The notes beneath the pieces were generated by a model. The model saw only the letters and a list, made by a program, of their open reading frames with translations, was not told the origin of the DNA and searched no databases. Source: Enterocloster asparagiformis (GTDB lineage: Bacteria > Bacillota > Clostridia > Lachnospirales > Lachnospiraceae). From it: a stretch of 64,000 nucleotides of DNA. Where the stretch lies: the NCBI GenBank assembly GCA_018380885.1, contig JAGZSY010000014.1, forward strand, positions 1 through 64,000. The letters are read 5' to 3'. Shown here piece by piece: positions 23,991 to 32,927 of this stretch (positions are counted from its first letter, which is position 1; every line of letters starts with the position of its first letter). The translations under genes were made by a program, and so were the position numbers.

Positions 23991-24794
23991 CTAACCCTGT
24001 ATATCCGCTTCAGTGGGCCCATCCTCCAGCGTGCCCTCCACCGTAACCGAATGTCCCCAGAACAGATCCCCGTCGCCAAACCAGAAGCAGAACTCCCCAT
24101 CGGGCCGCACCTCAATGTCCTCCAGCTCCAGGCAGGCCTCAAATTTCTCCTCGTCCAGCTCCTCCTCGTCCTCCTCCAGCCAGTTTTCGTTCTTCAGCTC
24201 CAGAAGGTCCCGGGAGGCCTGGGAAAGCGCCCGGCTTTGCCACCCTTTTGGGTCCCCCATCAGCGCCCTGGCGGTCTTGAGGGAATCCTCCATGGCTTCG
24301 TCCTCATCCCACTCAAAGGACAGGCGCACCGTCCGGCCCAGCCACTGCACGTCCGCCTCGAACAAATTCACCTGCCGGTCCAGGGTAAAGCGCCCCAGCT
24401 CACCGCCGTCCAGATACACCGGCTTTTGCAGCTCCGCCGATATGGCCTCCAGCTCCTCGTCCTCTGCCGGGCAAAGGCCGCCCACAAGCATAAAACGCGC
24501 CGGTCTCCCGCGGTCGGCGCGCACCGCGGCGCGGATCACGCTGTCCGGCTTCACCTGCGCCTGCAGGCTGTGAAGCAGATTGTCGTCCGCCTTCAGGGTC
24601 AGGGAGCCGTCCCCCCGCACCGCCGCCTCCCCCGGACGTTTATAGGCCGCCAGGCCGATGGAAGCGGACCAGAATTTCTCCCCCGGCACCCTTCCGCCCC
24701 CAAAGCCGCTTGGGCCTGTCAGGAGCAGAAGCTCCTGGGTCTTTTCCTCAAACTGCGCCTCAAACCGGCTGATTTCATTCTCCGCACTCATCAT
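23991..24794 (-). CDS. DUF2262-domain protein
   Basis: This 267-residue, acidic, soluble protein has an N-terminal part (about 1-120) of unknown fold, then a DUF2262 domain. Hallmarks are LLELKNENWLEEDEEELDEE, then FEACLELEDIEV, then FWFGDGDLFWGHSVTV near the end. The family has no known activity. Two start Met codons are adjacent and GGGAGGG serves either. The RDD gene follows closely, so the two may act together, but nothing in the sequence tells how. Confidence 0.75.
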   Translation of the reverse strand: MMSAENEISRFEAQFEEKTQELLLLTGPSGFGGGRVPGEKFWSASIGLAAYKRPGEAAVRGDGSLTLKADDNLLHSLQAQVKPDSVIRAAVRADRGRPARFMLVGGLCPAEDEELEAISAELQKPVYLDGGELGRFTLDRQVNLFEADVQWLGRTVRLSFEWDEDEAMEDSLKTARALMGDPKGWQSRALSQASRDLLELKNENWLEEDEEELDEEKFEACLELEDIEVRPDGEFCFWFGDGDLFWGHSVTVEGTLEDGPTEADIQG

Positions 24795-24883
24795 CTGTCC
24801 CTCCCTGTATCTTCACAGCTCATTTTGCCGCCGGGAAAGCCCGGCCTACACACGGCGCCGCCGCGACCGATCTTTTGCACAGC

Positions 24884-24931
24884 AAAAGAGCTCCTTCCGC
24901 GCGCTTTTTACAGCACAACAGGTAGGAGCTC
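24884..24931 (-). terminator. Possible weak terminator after yebC
   Basis: On the minus strand GAGCTCCT and AGGAGCTC can pair across 28 bases and TTTTGC follows. An overlapping small hairpin TCTTTTGC/GCAAAAGA lies at 24871-24889. The remaining bases up to the DUF2262 start show no gene. Confidence 0.35.
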
Positions 24932-24945
24932 CGTCTGTCATAATC

Positions 24946-25674
24946 TTATTCGTCCCAGTTGTGGTAAACCGCCTGCACGTCGTCGTCCTCGTCCAGCAGA
25001 TCCAGAATCCTGGTCAGCTTCTTGATGTCCTCCGGGTCGGAAAGCTCCACCCAGGTCTGGGGAATCATGGTCACGTCCGCCTCCAGCATGGGCACATTTT
25101 CCGCCTCCAGCGCCTCGCGCACCTTGCTGAAATCCTCAGGCGCGGTGTATACCTCGTAGCTGTCCTCCTCCTCGGAGAAGTCCTCAGCGCCGGCGTCCAG
25201 CGCCAGCATCATCAGATCGTCGGGATCCATCTCGCACTCTTCCTTGTCGATGATGATCTGACCCTTCTTGTCGAACATGTAGGACACGCTGCCCGGCGTG
25301 CCCACGTTTCCGCTGCCCTTGGTGAACGCGCTGCGCACATTGGCGGCCGTGCGGTTCTTGTTGTCGGTCAGGGTATCCACGATGATGGCCACACCGCTGG
25401 GGCCGTAGCCCTCGTATGTAAGCACCTCGTAGTTGACGGCGTTGGCGTCCCCGGCGGCCTTCTTGATGCCGCGGTCGATGGTATCGTTGGGCATGTTGTT
25501 GGCCTTGGCCTTGGCGATCACGTCGCGCAGCTTGCTGTTGTTGGCCGGATCAGCTCCGCCCTCCTTTACGGCAACGGCGATCTCACGCCCGATCACGGTG
25601 AAGATTTTTCCCTTCGCCGCGTCGTTTCTCTCTTTCTTATGCTTAATGTTGGCAAATTTTGAATGTCCTGACAT
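24946..25674 (-). CDS. yebC: YebC/PmpR-family protein
   Basis: This 242-residue protein has the family start [20 protein letters not shown] and [20 protein letters not shown]. The acidic C-terminal domain ends [19 protein letters not shown]. The group contains DNA-binding transcription regulators and, as shown more recently for some members, factors that relieve ribosome stalling. Which applies here is not decidable. It has its own sigma-A promoter and no neighbour with an evident link. Confidence 0.95.
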   Translation of the reverse strand: MSGHSKFANIKHKKERNDAAKGKIFTVIGREIAVAVKEGGADPANNSKLRDVIAKAKANNMPNDTIDRGIKKAAGDANAVNYEVLTYEGYGPSGVAIIVDTLTDNKNRTAANVRSAFTKGSGNVGTPGSVSYMFDKKGQIIIDKEECEMDPDDLMMLALDAGAEDFSEEEDSYEVYTAPEDFSKVREALEAENVPMLEADVTMIPQTWVELSDPEDIKKLTRILDLLDEDDDVQAVYHNWDE

Positions 25675-25771
25675 TCGGATAACACCCTTTCTTCAATAAA
25701 TTCTGTTTTTAACGACATGCGCCCCGCGAACATTCCGGGACCATTGTCTCTGGCATGTAAACATCTTTTCA

Positions 25772-25800
25772 ATCTTAACACGATTTTTGGCCTCTGACAA
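25772..25800 (-). promoter_or_regulatory. Sigma-A promoter of yebC
   Basis: TTGTCA, 17 bases, TAAGAT. Transcription would start near 25765, giving a leader of about 90 bases. Confidence 0.75.
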
Positions 25801-25837
25801 GGGGAAATTACAGGGTTTTCAAAGGCCGAACCCCGAT

Positions 25838-27220
25838 TTAACGGATTTCCGCAGCCAGGTTGCGCAGCCACTTCTTCTGCCGGTAACGGATGTAGCCGAG
25901 AATCATCTTGTAGACCTCCTCCAGCATCACCAGCGCGTAAACCGCATAGATGGGAAGCTTCCACACCAGCGCTCCCAGAAAGGCCAGAGGCACGCCGATA
26001 ATCCACACGCCGCTGGTGTCCAGAAACAGGCACATTTTCGTATCCCCGCCGCTTCTGAGCACGCCCACCACGTTCACGTAGTTAAACATCTTGGCCGGCA
26101 TGTAGAGGGCGAACAAAAGGATGCACATGTTGACGTCCCGGGCCACCTCAGGCGTGATGCGGTAGAGCCCGATGAGGGGCCAGCGTATGCCCACCACCAC
26201 CGCGGCAGCCGCCAGGGTAGCGATAAACTGCAGGATGAAAAAGTTCATCGCGTACCGCTCCGCCCGCTTGAGCTTCCCGGCGCCCATCTCATTTCCCAGA
26301 ATCACGGCAGTGGCCGCGGAAAGTCCCTGGAACAGCACCACCACAATGTCCTGGATGGTGGTGGCGATGGTGATGGCTGCCACCGCGTCGTCCCCCATGC
26401 GCCCGTAGGCCAGGGAGTACATGGTGGTGCCCAGTCCCCACATGAACTCGTTGGCGATCACCGGCGCCGCCGTGTCCAGGAAGCGGCGGATAAAGGGCCC
26501 GGGCCAGCCGAACAGCTCTGAAATTGTGCCCGCCACCGGCGACTTGGTGCCGTACACATAGCCCACCACCAGCGCAGTCTCGATGAGTCGGGCGATCAGC
26601 GTGGCCAGAGCGGCTCCCACCACGCCCAGCCTGGGCGCGCCGAACGCGCCGAAGATCAGGATATAGTTGAGAATGATGTTGATCACAATGGCAATGCAGC
26701 TGGTGCACACGGGCACCTTTACCTGGTTCACCGCCCGCAGCATGGCCACGAACACGTTGGTCAGGGCGATAAAGGGGTAGGTGAGGGCCGCCACCCGCAG
26801 GTAGGTGGCGCCCAGGGCGATGCTGGCCTCACTGGTGGTGAAGATGCGCATCACCCTGTCCGGGCAGACCAGCCCCGGAATCACAAACAGCGCCGCGCCA
26901 GCCATCGCTAGCGCCACGGACAGGCCCAGCACCTTGCGGATGTGCTTCACATCCTTCCGGCCCCAGAACTGCGCGGCCAAAATCCCGCTGCCGCTGACAA
27001 TCCCGAACACCAGCAGCGAAAACACAAAAAAGACCTTGTTCGCCAGCCCCACAGCCGCAATGGCCGTGGCCCCCAGGGTGCCGATCATCAGCGTGTCCAC
27101 CAGGTTGACCACTGTGTTCAGCATGCCCTGCAGGGCTACCGGGCAGGCGATCTGCACGGCCTTTTTCAAAAATATTTTATCCTGGAACATCTCCTTTGTG
27201 CTCTGTACGATCTGCGTCAT
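25838..27220 (-). CDS. MATE-family efflux transporter
   Basis: This 460-residue protein has about 12 membrane segments arranged as two halves, characteristic of MATE multidrug/cation exchangers. The N-terminal half contains PVALQGMLNTVVNLVDTLMI and SGSGILAAQFWGRKD. The second half begins near ANEFMWGLGTTMYSLAYGRM. Substrates cannot be inferred. The ATG at 27220 has GAAGGA at good spacing and overlaps the 3-prime end of the CorC-like gene by 44 bases, so the two are co-transcribed. No clear T-tailed terminator follows. Confidence 0.92.
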   Translation of the reverse strand: MTQIVQSTKEMFQDKIFLKKAVQIACPVALQGMLNTVVNLVDTLMIGTLGATAIAAVGLANKVFFVFSLLVFGIVSGSGILAAQFWGRKDVKHIRKVLGLSVALAMAGAALFVIPGLVCPDRVMRIFTTSEASIALGATYLRVAALTYPFIALTNVFVAMLRAVNQVKVPVCTSCIAIVINIILNYILIFGAFGAPRLGVVGAALATLIARLIETALVVGYVYGTKSPVAGTISELFGWPGPFIRRFLDTAAPVIANEFMWGLGTTMYSLAYGRMGDDAVAAITIATTIQDIVVVLFQGLSAATAVILGNEMGAGKLKRAERYAMNFFILQFIATLAAAAVVVGIRWPLIGLYRITPEVARDVNMCILLFALYMPAKMFNYVNVVGVLRSGGDTKMCLFLDTSGVWIIGVPLAFLGALVWKLPIYAVYALVMLEEVYKMILGYIRYRQKKWLRNLAAEIR

Positions 27221-28658
27221 CTGAATCCTTCATTTCCTTTCCCACTTCCCCTTCGCCGGATTCCGGTTCGCAGATTCTGCTCACATGGACGGACTCGATC
27301 ATCTTGTTGCCCACCTTTACGACCTGAAAACGGTAGCCCGCAAACTCCACCAGCGGCCTTTCGTGCTCCTGGGGAATGCGGTCCAGACGGGAGATCAAAA
27401 AGCCGTTGAGCGTGTCGTAGGTGTCGCTGTCCTCGTCGGAAAAGCGGATGCCCAGGGCGTCCATCACATCCTCCAGCGGCGTCATGCCGCTCATGAGGAA
27501 GCTGCCGTCCTCCTGAGGCGTGATAAACTCCTCCTCCTCGTCGTATTCGTCCATGATATTGCCCACGATCTCTTCCAGAATGTCCTCCATGGTCAGCAGG
27601 CCCGCCGTCTGTCCGTACTCGTCCACCACGATCTCCATATGTATCTTGTTGGACTGCATCTCCTTGAACAGCGTGTCGATGCTGCGCGTCTCCGGAATAA
27701 AGCTGGCTTCCCTGAGAAGCCCGGGGATCTCTGTTAGCTGCCGGTCCTTGTTCTCCGGCTTTTCAAAATATGCCATGGCGTCCCGCAGGTGCAGGATGCC
27801 AACGATATCGTCAATATCCTCCCCGTATACGGGATACCGTGTGTTGGTGCCTTCCTTGAGGATGAAGTCCACCGCCTCTTTCAGTGTGGTATCAGCCGCC
27901 AGCACCACCATGTTGGTGCGGTGGGTCATAATATCCCAGGCCTCCTTGTCACCGAGTTGGAAAATATTGGTAATCATTTCCGTCTCCCCGGCCTCCAGAA
28001 CCCCCTGCTCATGGCCCTCATTCACCATGGACATGATATCTTCCTCCGTCACATTCTCATCGTCGGCCATCATATCCACTCCGAAGGCCTTCAGCACCAG
28101 CCACGCGATGCCGCTGATCAGCTTGGTGAGCGGCAAAAGCAGGGCCGCCACGAACAGCACGGCCGGCATCACGCGGTATCCCCACTTCTCCGGCTCCTTG
28201 GCCGCAAGGCGTTTGGGGATAATGATGCCGAAGCTGACGATCAGCGCCACCACGACCACGGCGAACAGCACCATAAGGCCTGTCCACATCCACCACAGCG
28301 GGTCCGCGTACCAGGCGGGGGCCGGCAGCCCCTTCGCAAGGTCCATGGCCCGGCTTTCGGACATCAGCGACATGGTCTTGAAACGCGCGGCCGCGGCGCT
28401 CACCATCATGGGCAGAACAATGATGCCGGTGATGATGCCCGCCAGATGGGTGGTGATCTGGATGGTGTTCACAAAACGGGTGGGCCGGTTTACGATCCGG
28501 AGCAGACGGGCGGCCTTCTGATTACCGTTCTCCATCTCCTCCTCCAGCTTTCCCTCGTTCACATTCTGGATGGCGGAACCGAATCCGTAAAACACCGCCT
28601 CCAGAAGGATAAGGCCGATCAATACCAAAATACCGACAGGCGAATAACCATCGTCCAT
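27177..28658 (-). CDS. CorC/HlyC (CNNM) membrane protein with CBS pair
   Basis: This 493-residue protein has an N-terminal DUF21/CNNM membrane domain (about 1-185, four segments). Two CBS domains follow (roughly 200-340; THRTNMVVLAADTTLKEAV, then IVDEYGQTAGLLTMEDILEE), and a C-terminal CorC_HlyC domain (about 390-475) ends with VVKVGNKMIESVHV. Such proteins take part in magnesium export or regulation. An ATG at 28658 is preferred to the GTG at 28673 because the GGGAG site overlaps that GTG. The 3-prime end overlaps the MATE gene by 44 bases. Confidence 0.9.
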   Translation of the reverse strand: MDDGYSPVGILVLIGLILLEAVFYGFGSAIQNVNEGKLEEEMENGNQKAARLLRIVNRPTRFVNTIQITTHLAGIITGIIVLPMMVSAAAARFKTMSLMSESRAMDLAKGLPAPAWYADPLWWMWTGLMVLFAVVVVALIVSFGIIIPKRLAAKEPEKWGYRVMPAVLFVAALLLPLTKLISGIAWLVLKAFGVDMMADDENVTEEDIMSMVNEGHEQGVLEAGETEMITNIFQLGDKEAWDIMTHRTNMVVLAADTTLKEAVDFILKEGTNTRYPVYGEDIDDIVGILHLRDAMAYFEKPENKDRQLTEIPGLLREASFIPETRSIDTLFKEMQSNKIHMEIVVDEYGQTAGLLTMEDILEEIVGNIMDEYDEEEEFITPQEDGSFLMSGMTPLEDVMDALGIRFSDEDSDTYDTLNGFLISRLDRIPQEHERPLVEFAGYRFQVVKVGNKMIESVHVSRICEPESGEGEVGKEMKDSDDADRTEHKGDVPG

Positions 28659-28698
28659 AGATGTAAAAAACACTCCCTTCGTGCGTTAAAATCACAGA

Positions 28699-28740
28699 AA
28701 AACAGAGCTGTGCCCTGCAACCGACGGCATAACTCTGTTT
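28699..28740 (-). terminator. Terminator after the PH/GRAM-like gene
   Basis: AACAGAGTTATGCC pairs with GGCACAGCTCTGTT (two wobble pairs), followed on the minus strand by a T-rich TTTTTCTGT. Confidence 0.8.
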
Positions 28741-28792
28741 ATCATAACATTATTACCACTTTTCGTCAATGGCCGGGCAATTCCCGGCTTTG

Positions 28793-29116
28793 TCACAGTT
28801 TTGACTGGATATATTCCGCAATTTTCCTGCGGCCCAGAACCGACAGCTTGTATCCCTTGCCGTTCTTCATAATCACCTTGATGCCCGTGGGCATAAACTG
28901 GATGAAAGGCCCTACATTGCAGGTCCTGACCTCATCGATCTCCTCGTAAGGCAGGTCCAGAGACGCCGCAAACCCTCCGCGAAACAGGATGCGCTTGTTG
29001 GTAAGCCAGTATTTTCCCGACTTCTGACTGTACATGCAGAATGTTTTCTCCCAGTAGTCGCCCTTGACCTCGCTTTCCACGATTTCGCCTTCGCTCAGTT
29101 CTAAATTGTCTGCCAT
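28793..29116 (-). CDS. Small PH/GRAM-like protein
   Basis: This 107-residue soluble protein consists of one beta-rich domain: YWLTNKRILFRGGF, then DLPYEEIDEVRTCNVG, then PTGIKVIMKNGKGYKLSV and a final helix GRRKIAEYIQSKL. The run 'lTnkRiif....g......lpyeeI' is typical of bacterial GRAM/PH domains. The molecular role is unknown. It is monocistronic, with a terminator behind it and AT-rich DNA (29117-29207) ahead that could hold its promoter. Confidence 0.7.
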   Translation of the reverse strand: MADNLELSEGEIVESEVKGDYWEKTFCMYSQKSGKYWLTNKRILFRGGFAASLDLPYEEIDEVRTCNVGPFIQFMPTGIKVIMKNGKGYKLSVLGRRKIAEYIQSKL

Positions 29117-29207
29117 CTCTACTCTCTTCCTCCTGTAAAATAATCAAACACATTATATAGCAAAGCATCGGAAAAGAAAAGCGGAATTTTAGCAAGGCGC
29201 ATTTTTC

Positions 29208-29555
29208 CTATGTATCCAGCGCCAGACTGATGAGCAGCGCATCGTTCACCCGCTGCTGCAATTCATCGTCGATATGGCATATTTTCTCTTTCAGCCGCTG
29301 CTTGTCAATGGTCCGCAGCTGCTCCAGCAAAATCACCGAGTCCTTCACCATGGCGCAGCGCCTGGTGTTCAGCTCCACATGGGTGGGAAGCTTCGCCTTG
29401 TTCATCTTCGAGGTGATGGCGGCGCAGATCACCGTGGGGCTGTGTTTGTTCCCGACATCGTTCTGTATAATCAGCACGGGGCGGACCCCGCCCTGTTCGG
29501 ACCCCACCACCGGCCTTAAATCCGCGTAATAGATATCACCACGTTTGATTATCAC
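29208..29555 (-). CDS. mazF: MazF/EndoA-type mRNA endoribonuclease
   Basis: This 115-residue toxin-type RNase is close to Bacillus Endo[21 protein letters not shown], then [33 protein letters not shown] and a C-terminal [13 protein letters not shown]. The catalytic Arg of the GGVRPV loop and the Thr of AAIT are present. The start is taken as GTG at 29555, giving MIIKRGD as in known EndoA proteins; another GTG three codons upstream has GGAG only one base away. No antitoxin frame lies in the 131 bases between alr and this gene. Linkage to alr is common in Firmicutes. Confidence 0.92.
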   Translation of the reverse strand: MIIKRGDIYYADLRPVVGSEQGGVRPVLIIQNDVGNKHSPTVICAAITSKMNKAKLPTHVELNTRRCAMVKDSVILLEQLRTIDKQRLKEKICHIDDELQQRVNDALLISLALDT

Positions 29556-29686
29556 AGTCTTCACACTCCGTCAATCTATATTTAACATTAGTATTGACAC
29601 ACTCCGGCCATATATTCACTCCCATACACGGCGCGGTCTACTATTAACATATGATTCAAACGTGAAAACGGAACCCCTGCGGCGGT

Positions 29687-30877
29687 CTAGGGCCTGCCGA
29701 AGCCCTCGCAGACATCCTGAAAATAATCCTTGGTTCCAACGATCCGCCCGCCCTGCAGATAAACCCTGGGCACCCGCTTGCCCAGGCCGCAGATCAGCTC
29801 GTAGTGGAAGCCTCCGCCAACCTCCGCCAGCTCCTCCACTGTGATCTGTTCCCCGCCGTCCCTGCCGATCAGCGTCACCTCGCCGTCCTCCGCAGCCTCC
29901 GGGATATCCGTCACATCCGCCATGAGCTGGTCCATGCAGATTCTCCCCAGAATGGGCGCCCTTCGCCCGCATATGAGCACGCTGCCCTTTCCCGAAAGGC
30001 TCCGGGGATAGCCGTCCCCGTAGCCCACCGGCACGGTGGCGATGCGCGTGGGCCGACGGGTCACAAAGGTTCCGCCGTAGCTGACCGGCGTTCCCGGGCC
30101 CACGGTCTTTATGTAGGAAATGCAGCTCTTAAGCTCCATTGCCGGCAGGAGATGCACAGCCTCCCGGTCCACCTCCCCCGAGGGATAGAGGCCGTAGATG
30201 GAGATTCCCGCCCGCACCAGCTCCAGGCTGTTGGAGGGCAGCCCCTCCACGATGCCGGCGCTGTTGCTGCAATGCTTTAAGGGGATTTTTATCCCCCGCT
30301 GTCCCAGCAGGTCCACAAAGTCCAGATATGCGGCCAACTGGGCCTTGGCGGATTCCTTATCCCGCTCATCCGCCCGGGCGAAATGAGTGAACATGCCCTC
30401 GATCTCGATTCCGGGCAGGCGGCTCATGGCCAGCACCATGTCCGCCGAGTCCGCGTCCGGCCGCATGCCGATGCGGCTCATCCCCGTGTCCACGGCCAGA
30501 TGGAGCTTCGCCCGCACGCCCTGCACGCAGGCCAGCTCTGAGAGGCGTTCCGCCTGGTCCATGGTGAACACCGTGGGGCGGATCTCCCGGCGGATCAGCT
30601 CCCCATACTGGTCCGGGTGCGTGACCCCCAGAACCAGTATCATTTTTTCGATCCCATGGCGGCGCAGGATCACGCCCTCCTCCAGGGTCGCCACCGCAAA
30701 GCCGCGCACATAGGGGTCCACAGCCATGGCCACCGGCACAGAGCCGTGGCCGTAGCCGTCCGCCTTCACCACGCCGATCATCCCGGTACCCTCCGGCAGC
30801 TTGGCGGCCATCTCCCTCATATTGGAAGCCACCGCGTCCAGATTCACGGTGGCGTACACTCTGTTATATGGTCTCAT
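29687..30877 (-). CDS. alr: Alanine racemase
   Basis: Alr is a PLP enzyme that makes D-alanine for peptidoglycan. Residues 35-45 read GVVKADGYGHGS with the PLP-binding Lys. The second catalytic residue, Tyr, lies in TPVSYGGTF, and CMDQLMADVTDIP is the C-terminal domain signature. The 396 residues are normal. The start overlaps the end of the nnr gene by 14 bases and GGGGAG precedes it. The order rex-acpS-nnr-alr-mazF is usual in clostridia. Confidence 0.96.
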   Translation of the reverse strand: MRPYNRVYATVNLDAVASNMREMAAKLPEGTGMIGVVKADGYGHGSVPVAMAVDPYVRGFAVATLEEGVILRRHGIEKMILVLGVTHPDQYGELIRREIRPTVFTMDQAERLSELACVQGVRAKLHLAVDTGMSRIGMRPDADSADMVLAMSRLPGIEIEGMFTHFARADERDKESAKAQLAAYLDFVDLLGQRGIKIPLKHCSNSAGIVEGLPSNSLELVRAGISIYGLYPSGEVDREAVHLLPAMELKSCISYIKTVGPGTPVSYGGTFVTRRPTRIATVPVGYGDGYPRSLSGKGSVLICGRRAPILGRICMDQLMADVTDIPEAAEDGEVTLIGRDGGEQITVEELAEVGGGFHYELICGLGKRVPRVYLQGGRIVGTKDYFQDVCEGFGRP

Positions 30878-32522
30878 CTTTATTCTCCCCGTTCTCTGTG
30901 GATTGACGGCTGCCGCCGCCCATGACGCCGCCGATGGCTTCCGCCAGATCGGAGGCCAGCAAACCGTGGCTGCCTGTCCGTTCCTCAGCCAGCTCTCCCG
31001 CCAGGCCGTGCACGTAGACGCCCAGGCGGGCGCTCTCCGACTCGTCCAGGCCCAGGCCCAGCAGCCCGGCGATCATCCCGGTCAGCACGTCTCCGGAGCC
31101 TGCCTTCGCCATGGCGCTGCTGCCGCTGGAGTTGATGTAGATGCCGCCCTCCCGGGAGGCCACCACCGTGGCAGCATCCTTAAGCACGCAGGTCAGCCCG
31201 TAGTGGGCCGCGTACTCGGCCGCAGTCTCCACCAGATTTTCCTGAATCTGGGCAATGGTCTGGCCCGTCAGCCTGGCCATCTCCCCCAGATGGGGCGTGA
31301 TGATGATATTTTCCGTAAAATAGGAGGTCAGATAGGGATGGGCCGCTATGGTGTTGAGCCCGTCCGCATCCACCACCACCGGCGAGCAGGCCATGGTGAG
31401 AATGTCCTCCACCAGATATTCCACGTAGGCGCCGCAGCCCAAGCCCGGGCCCAGCACCACCACGTCGGCCCACCGGCACTGCTCGTCGATCAGCTTGCGG
31501 AACTCCTCCCGCCCCTCCATGAGCTGGTTGGCAGTGTAGGTGGCCAGAATGGCTTCCGGCAGCCTGGACTGGAGAATCAGCCGGTTCTCCTCCACAGTCA
31601 GAAGCTTCACCAGACCGGCGCCGGTGCGGTAGGCTGCCAGGGCGCTCAAATAGGCTGCGCCGCACATGTTCTCCGAGCCCGCCACGATCAGCACCTTGCC
31701 GAAGGTTCCCTTGTTGGAGTAGGCGGCCCGCCGGGGAATCCTCCCCAGATCGGACGGATCATAGGTGCAGGCATAGGGCGTATCCTGCGCTTCCTCCCCC
31801 TCCTCCTCTGCGCCGTCCTCCTGCTCCAGAGAGGACAGCGGCGGAAAGCCGATGTTCTCCACCACCACGCGCCCTGCGCGGCCGCGTCCCGGGTACAGCA
31901 CCGTGCCACGCTTCTCCCAGCCGAAGGTCACGGTCACATCCGCGCTCACCGCCTCGCCCATCACCCTGCCGGTGTCGGAGTGGATGCCCGAGGGGACGTC
32001 CACCGACACCACGCTGCCGATCAGGCCCATCTCCCGCAGGCGGTTGACGCGCTGCAGGCATTTTGCATACGCGCCCTGCACCTGGCGGCTCAAGCCCACG
32101 CCGAATACGGCGTCGATCAGGACCCTGCCCTGCGCCTGGCCCTGCTCGTCTATCTCCATCCACTGGTCGCAGGAGATGATCTCCATGCCCAGATTCCTGG
32201 CGATTTTCAGCTGGTGGAGAAATTCCTCCGTGCCCTTCTCCGGCTGTCCGGTCAGCACCACGCAGGTGCCCACGCCCTCCAGAAACAGCATCCGCGCTGC
32301 GGCGATGCCGTCAGCCCCGTTGTTCCCTGTGCCGCAGACAGACCAGACCTCCGTCCCTCGGGCGGATGCGCCGCCCCGGCTTTCCTTTGCCAGGATCGCC
32401 TTTACCTCCCGCGCCACCGCAAAGGCGGCCCGCTCCATGAGCACCATGGACGGTATGCCGATGGTGCCGATGGCGTAGGCATCCATGGCTTTCATCTGTT
32501 TTCCGGTCACCAATGTCCTCAT
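30864..32522 (-). CDS. nnr: Bifunctional NAD(P)H-hydrate repair enzyme (epimerase plus dehydratase)
   Basis: This 552-residue fusion repairs hydrated NADH/NADPH. The N-terminal YjeF_N epimerase domain (about 1-225) has CGTGNNGADGIAAARML and VSVDVPSGIHSDTGRVMG. The C-terminal ribokinase-like dehydratase domain (about 260-540) has NKGTFGKVLIVAGSENMCGA, then VVVLGPGLGCG, TPHLGEMARLTG and the catalytic AMAKAGSGDVLTGMIAGLL. The start overlaps the acpS stop (ATGA). The last 14 bases overlap alr. Confidence 0.96.
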   Translation of the reverse strand: MRTLVTGKQMKAMDAYAIGTIGIPSMVLMERAAFAVAREVKAILAKESRGGASARGTEVWSVCGTGNNGADGIAAARMLFLEGVGTCVVLTGQPEKGTEEFLHQLKIARNLGMEIISCDQWMEIDEQGQAQGRVLIDAVFGVGLSRQVQGAYAKCLQRVNRLREMGLIGSVVSVDVPSGIHSDTGRVMGEAVSADVTVTFGWEKRGTVLYPGRGRAGRVVVENIGFPPLSSLEQEDGAEEEGEEAQDTPYACTYDPSDLGRIPRRAAYSNKGTFGKVLIVAGSENMCGAAYLSALAAYRTGAGLVKLLTVEENRLILQSRLPEAILATYTANQLMEGREEFRKLIDEQCRWADVVVLGPGLGCGAYVEYLVEDILTMACSPVVVDADGLNTIAAHPYLTSYFTENIIITPHLGEMARLTGQTIAQIQENLVETAAEYAAHYGLTCVLKDAATVVASREGGIYINSSGSSAMAKAGSGDVLTGMIAGLLGLGLDESESARLGVYVHGLAGELAEERTGSHGLLASDLAEAIGGVMGGGSRQSTENGENKDETI

Positions 32523-32911
32523 CTCTGATCCTCCCTTTCCGCCGCGCCGGGTACGCCCTCAGCCACGGCAAAGGCCATGGCGTGGCCTGCCGTATTGCTG
32601 ATGGACACCTCGATGCGCTCCACGCCCAGCTCCCCGGCCAGCTCCCGCGCGCCCCTGTACAGATTCACATAAGGCTTTCCCAGTTCATCGCGGACCACCT
32701 CGATATCGATGGGCATAAAGGTGCGAAAGCCCGTTCCCAGCGCCTTGGCCACAGCCTCCTTGACAGCAAAACTGCCGGCAAACCTGGAGGCTTTGCCTCC
32801 CGCTTGCCGGCATTCTAGTTCCGTAAATGTGCGCACCACAAAAGAATCCCGTTCGCAGGCCTTCTTGACGCGATCAATTTCCACTAAATCCGTTCCAACA
32901 CCCAGTATCAT
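32519..32911 (-). CDS. acpS: Holo-[acyl-carrier-protein] synthase
   Basis: AcpS moves 4-phosphopantetheine from CoA to acyl carrier protein. With the ATG at 32911 the protein has 130 residues and starts MILGVGTDLVEIDRVKKAC, the family start with the metal-binding Asp. The second signature, FAGSFAVKEAVAKALGTGF, has the conserved Glu and Lys. A frame 12 codons longer has no support. It is 16 bases after rex. Confidence 0.94.
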   Translation of the reverse strand: MILGVGTDLVEIDRVKKACERDSFVVRTFTELECRQAGGKASRFAGSFAVKEAVAKALGTGFRTFMPIDIEVVRDELGKPYVNLYRGARELAGELGVERIEVSISNTAGHAMAFAVAEGVPGAAEREDQR

Positions 32912-32927
32912 ATTACAAGGCACCCCG

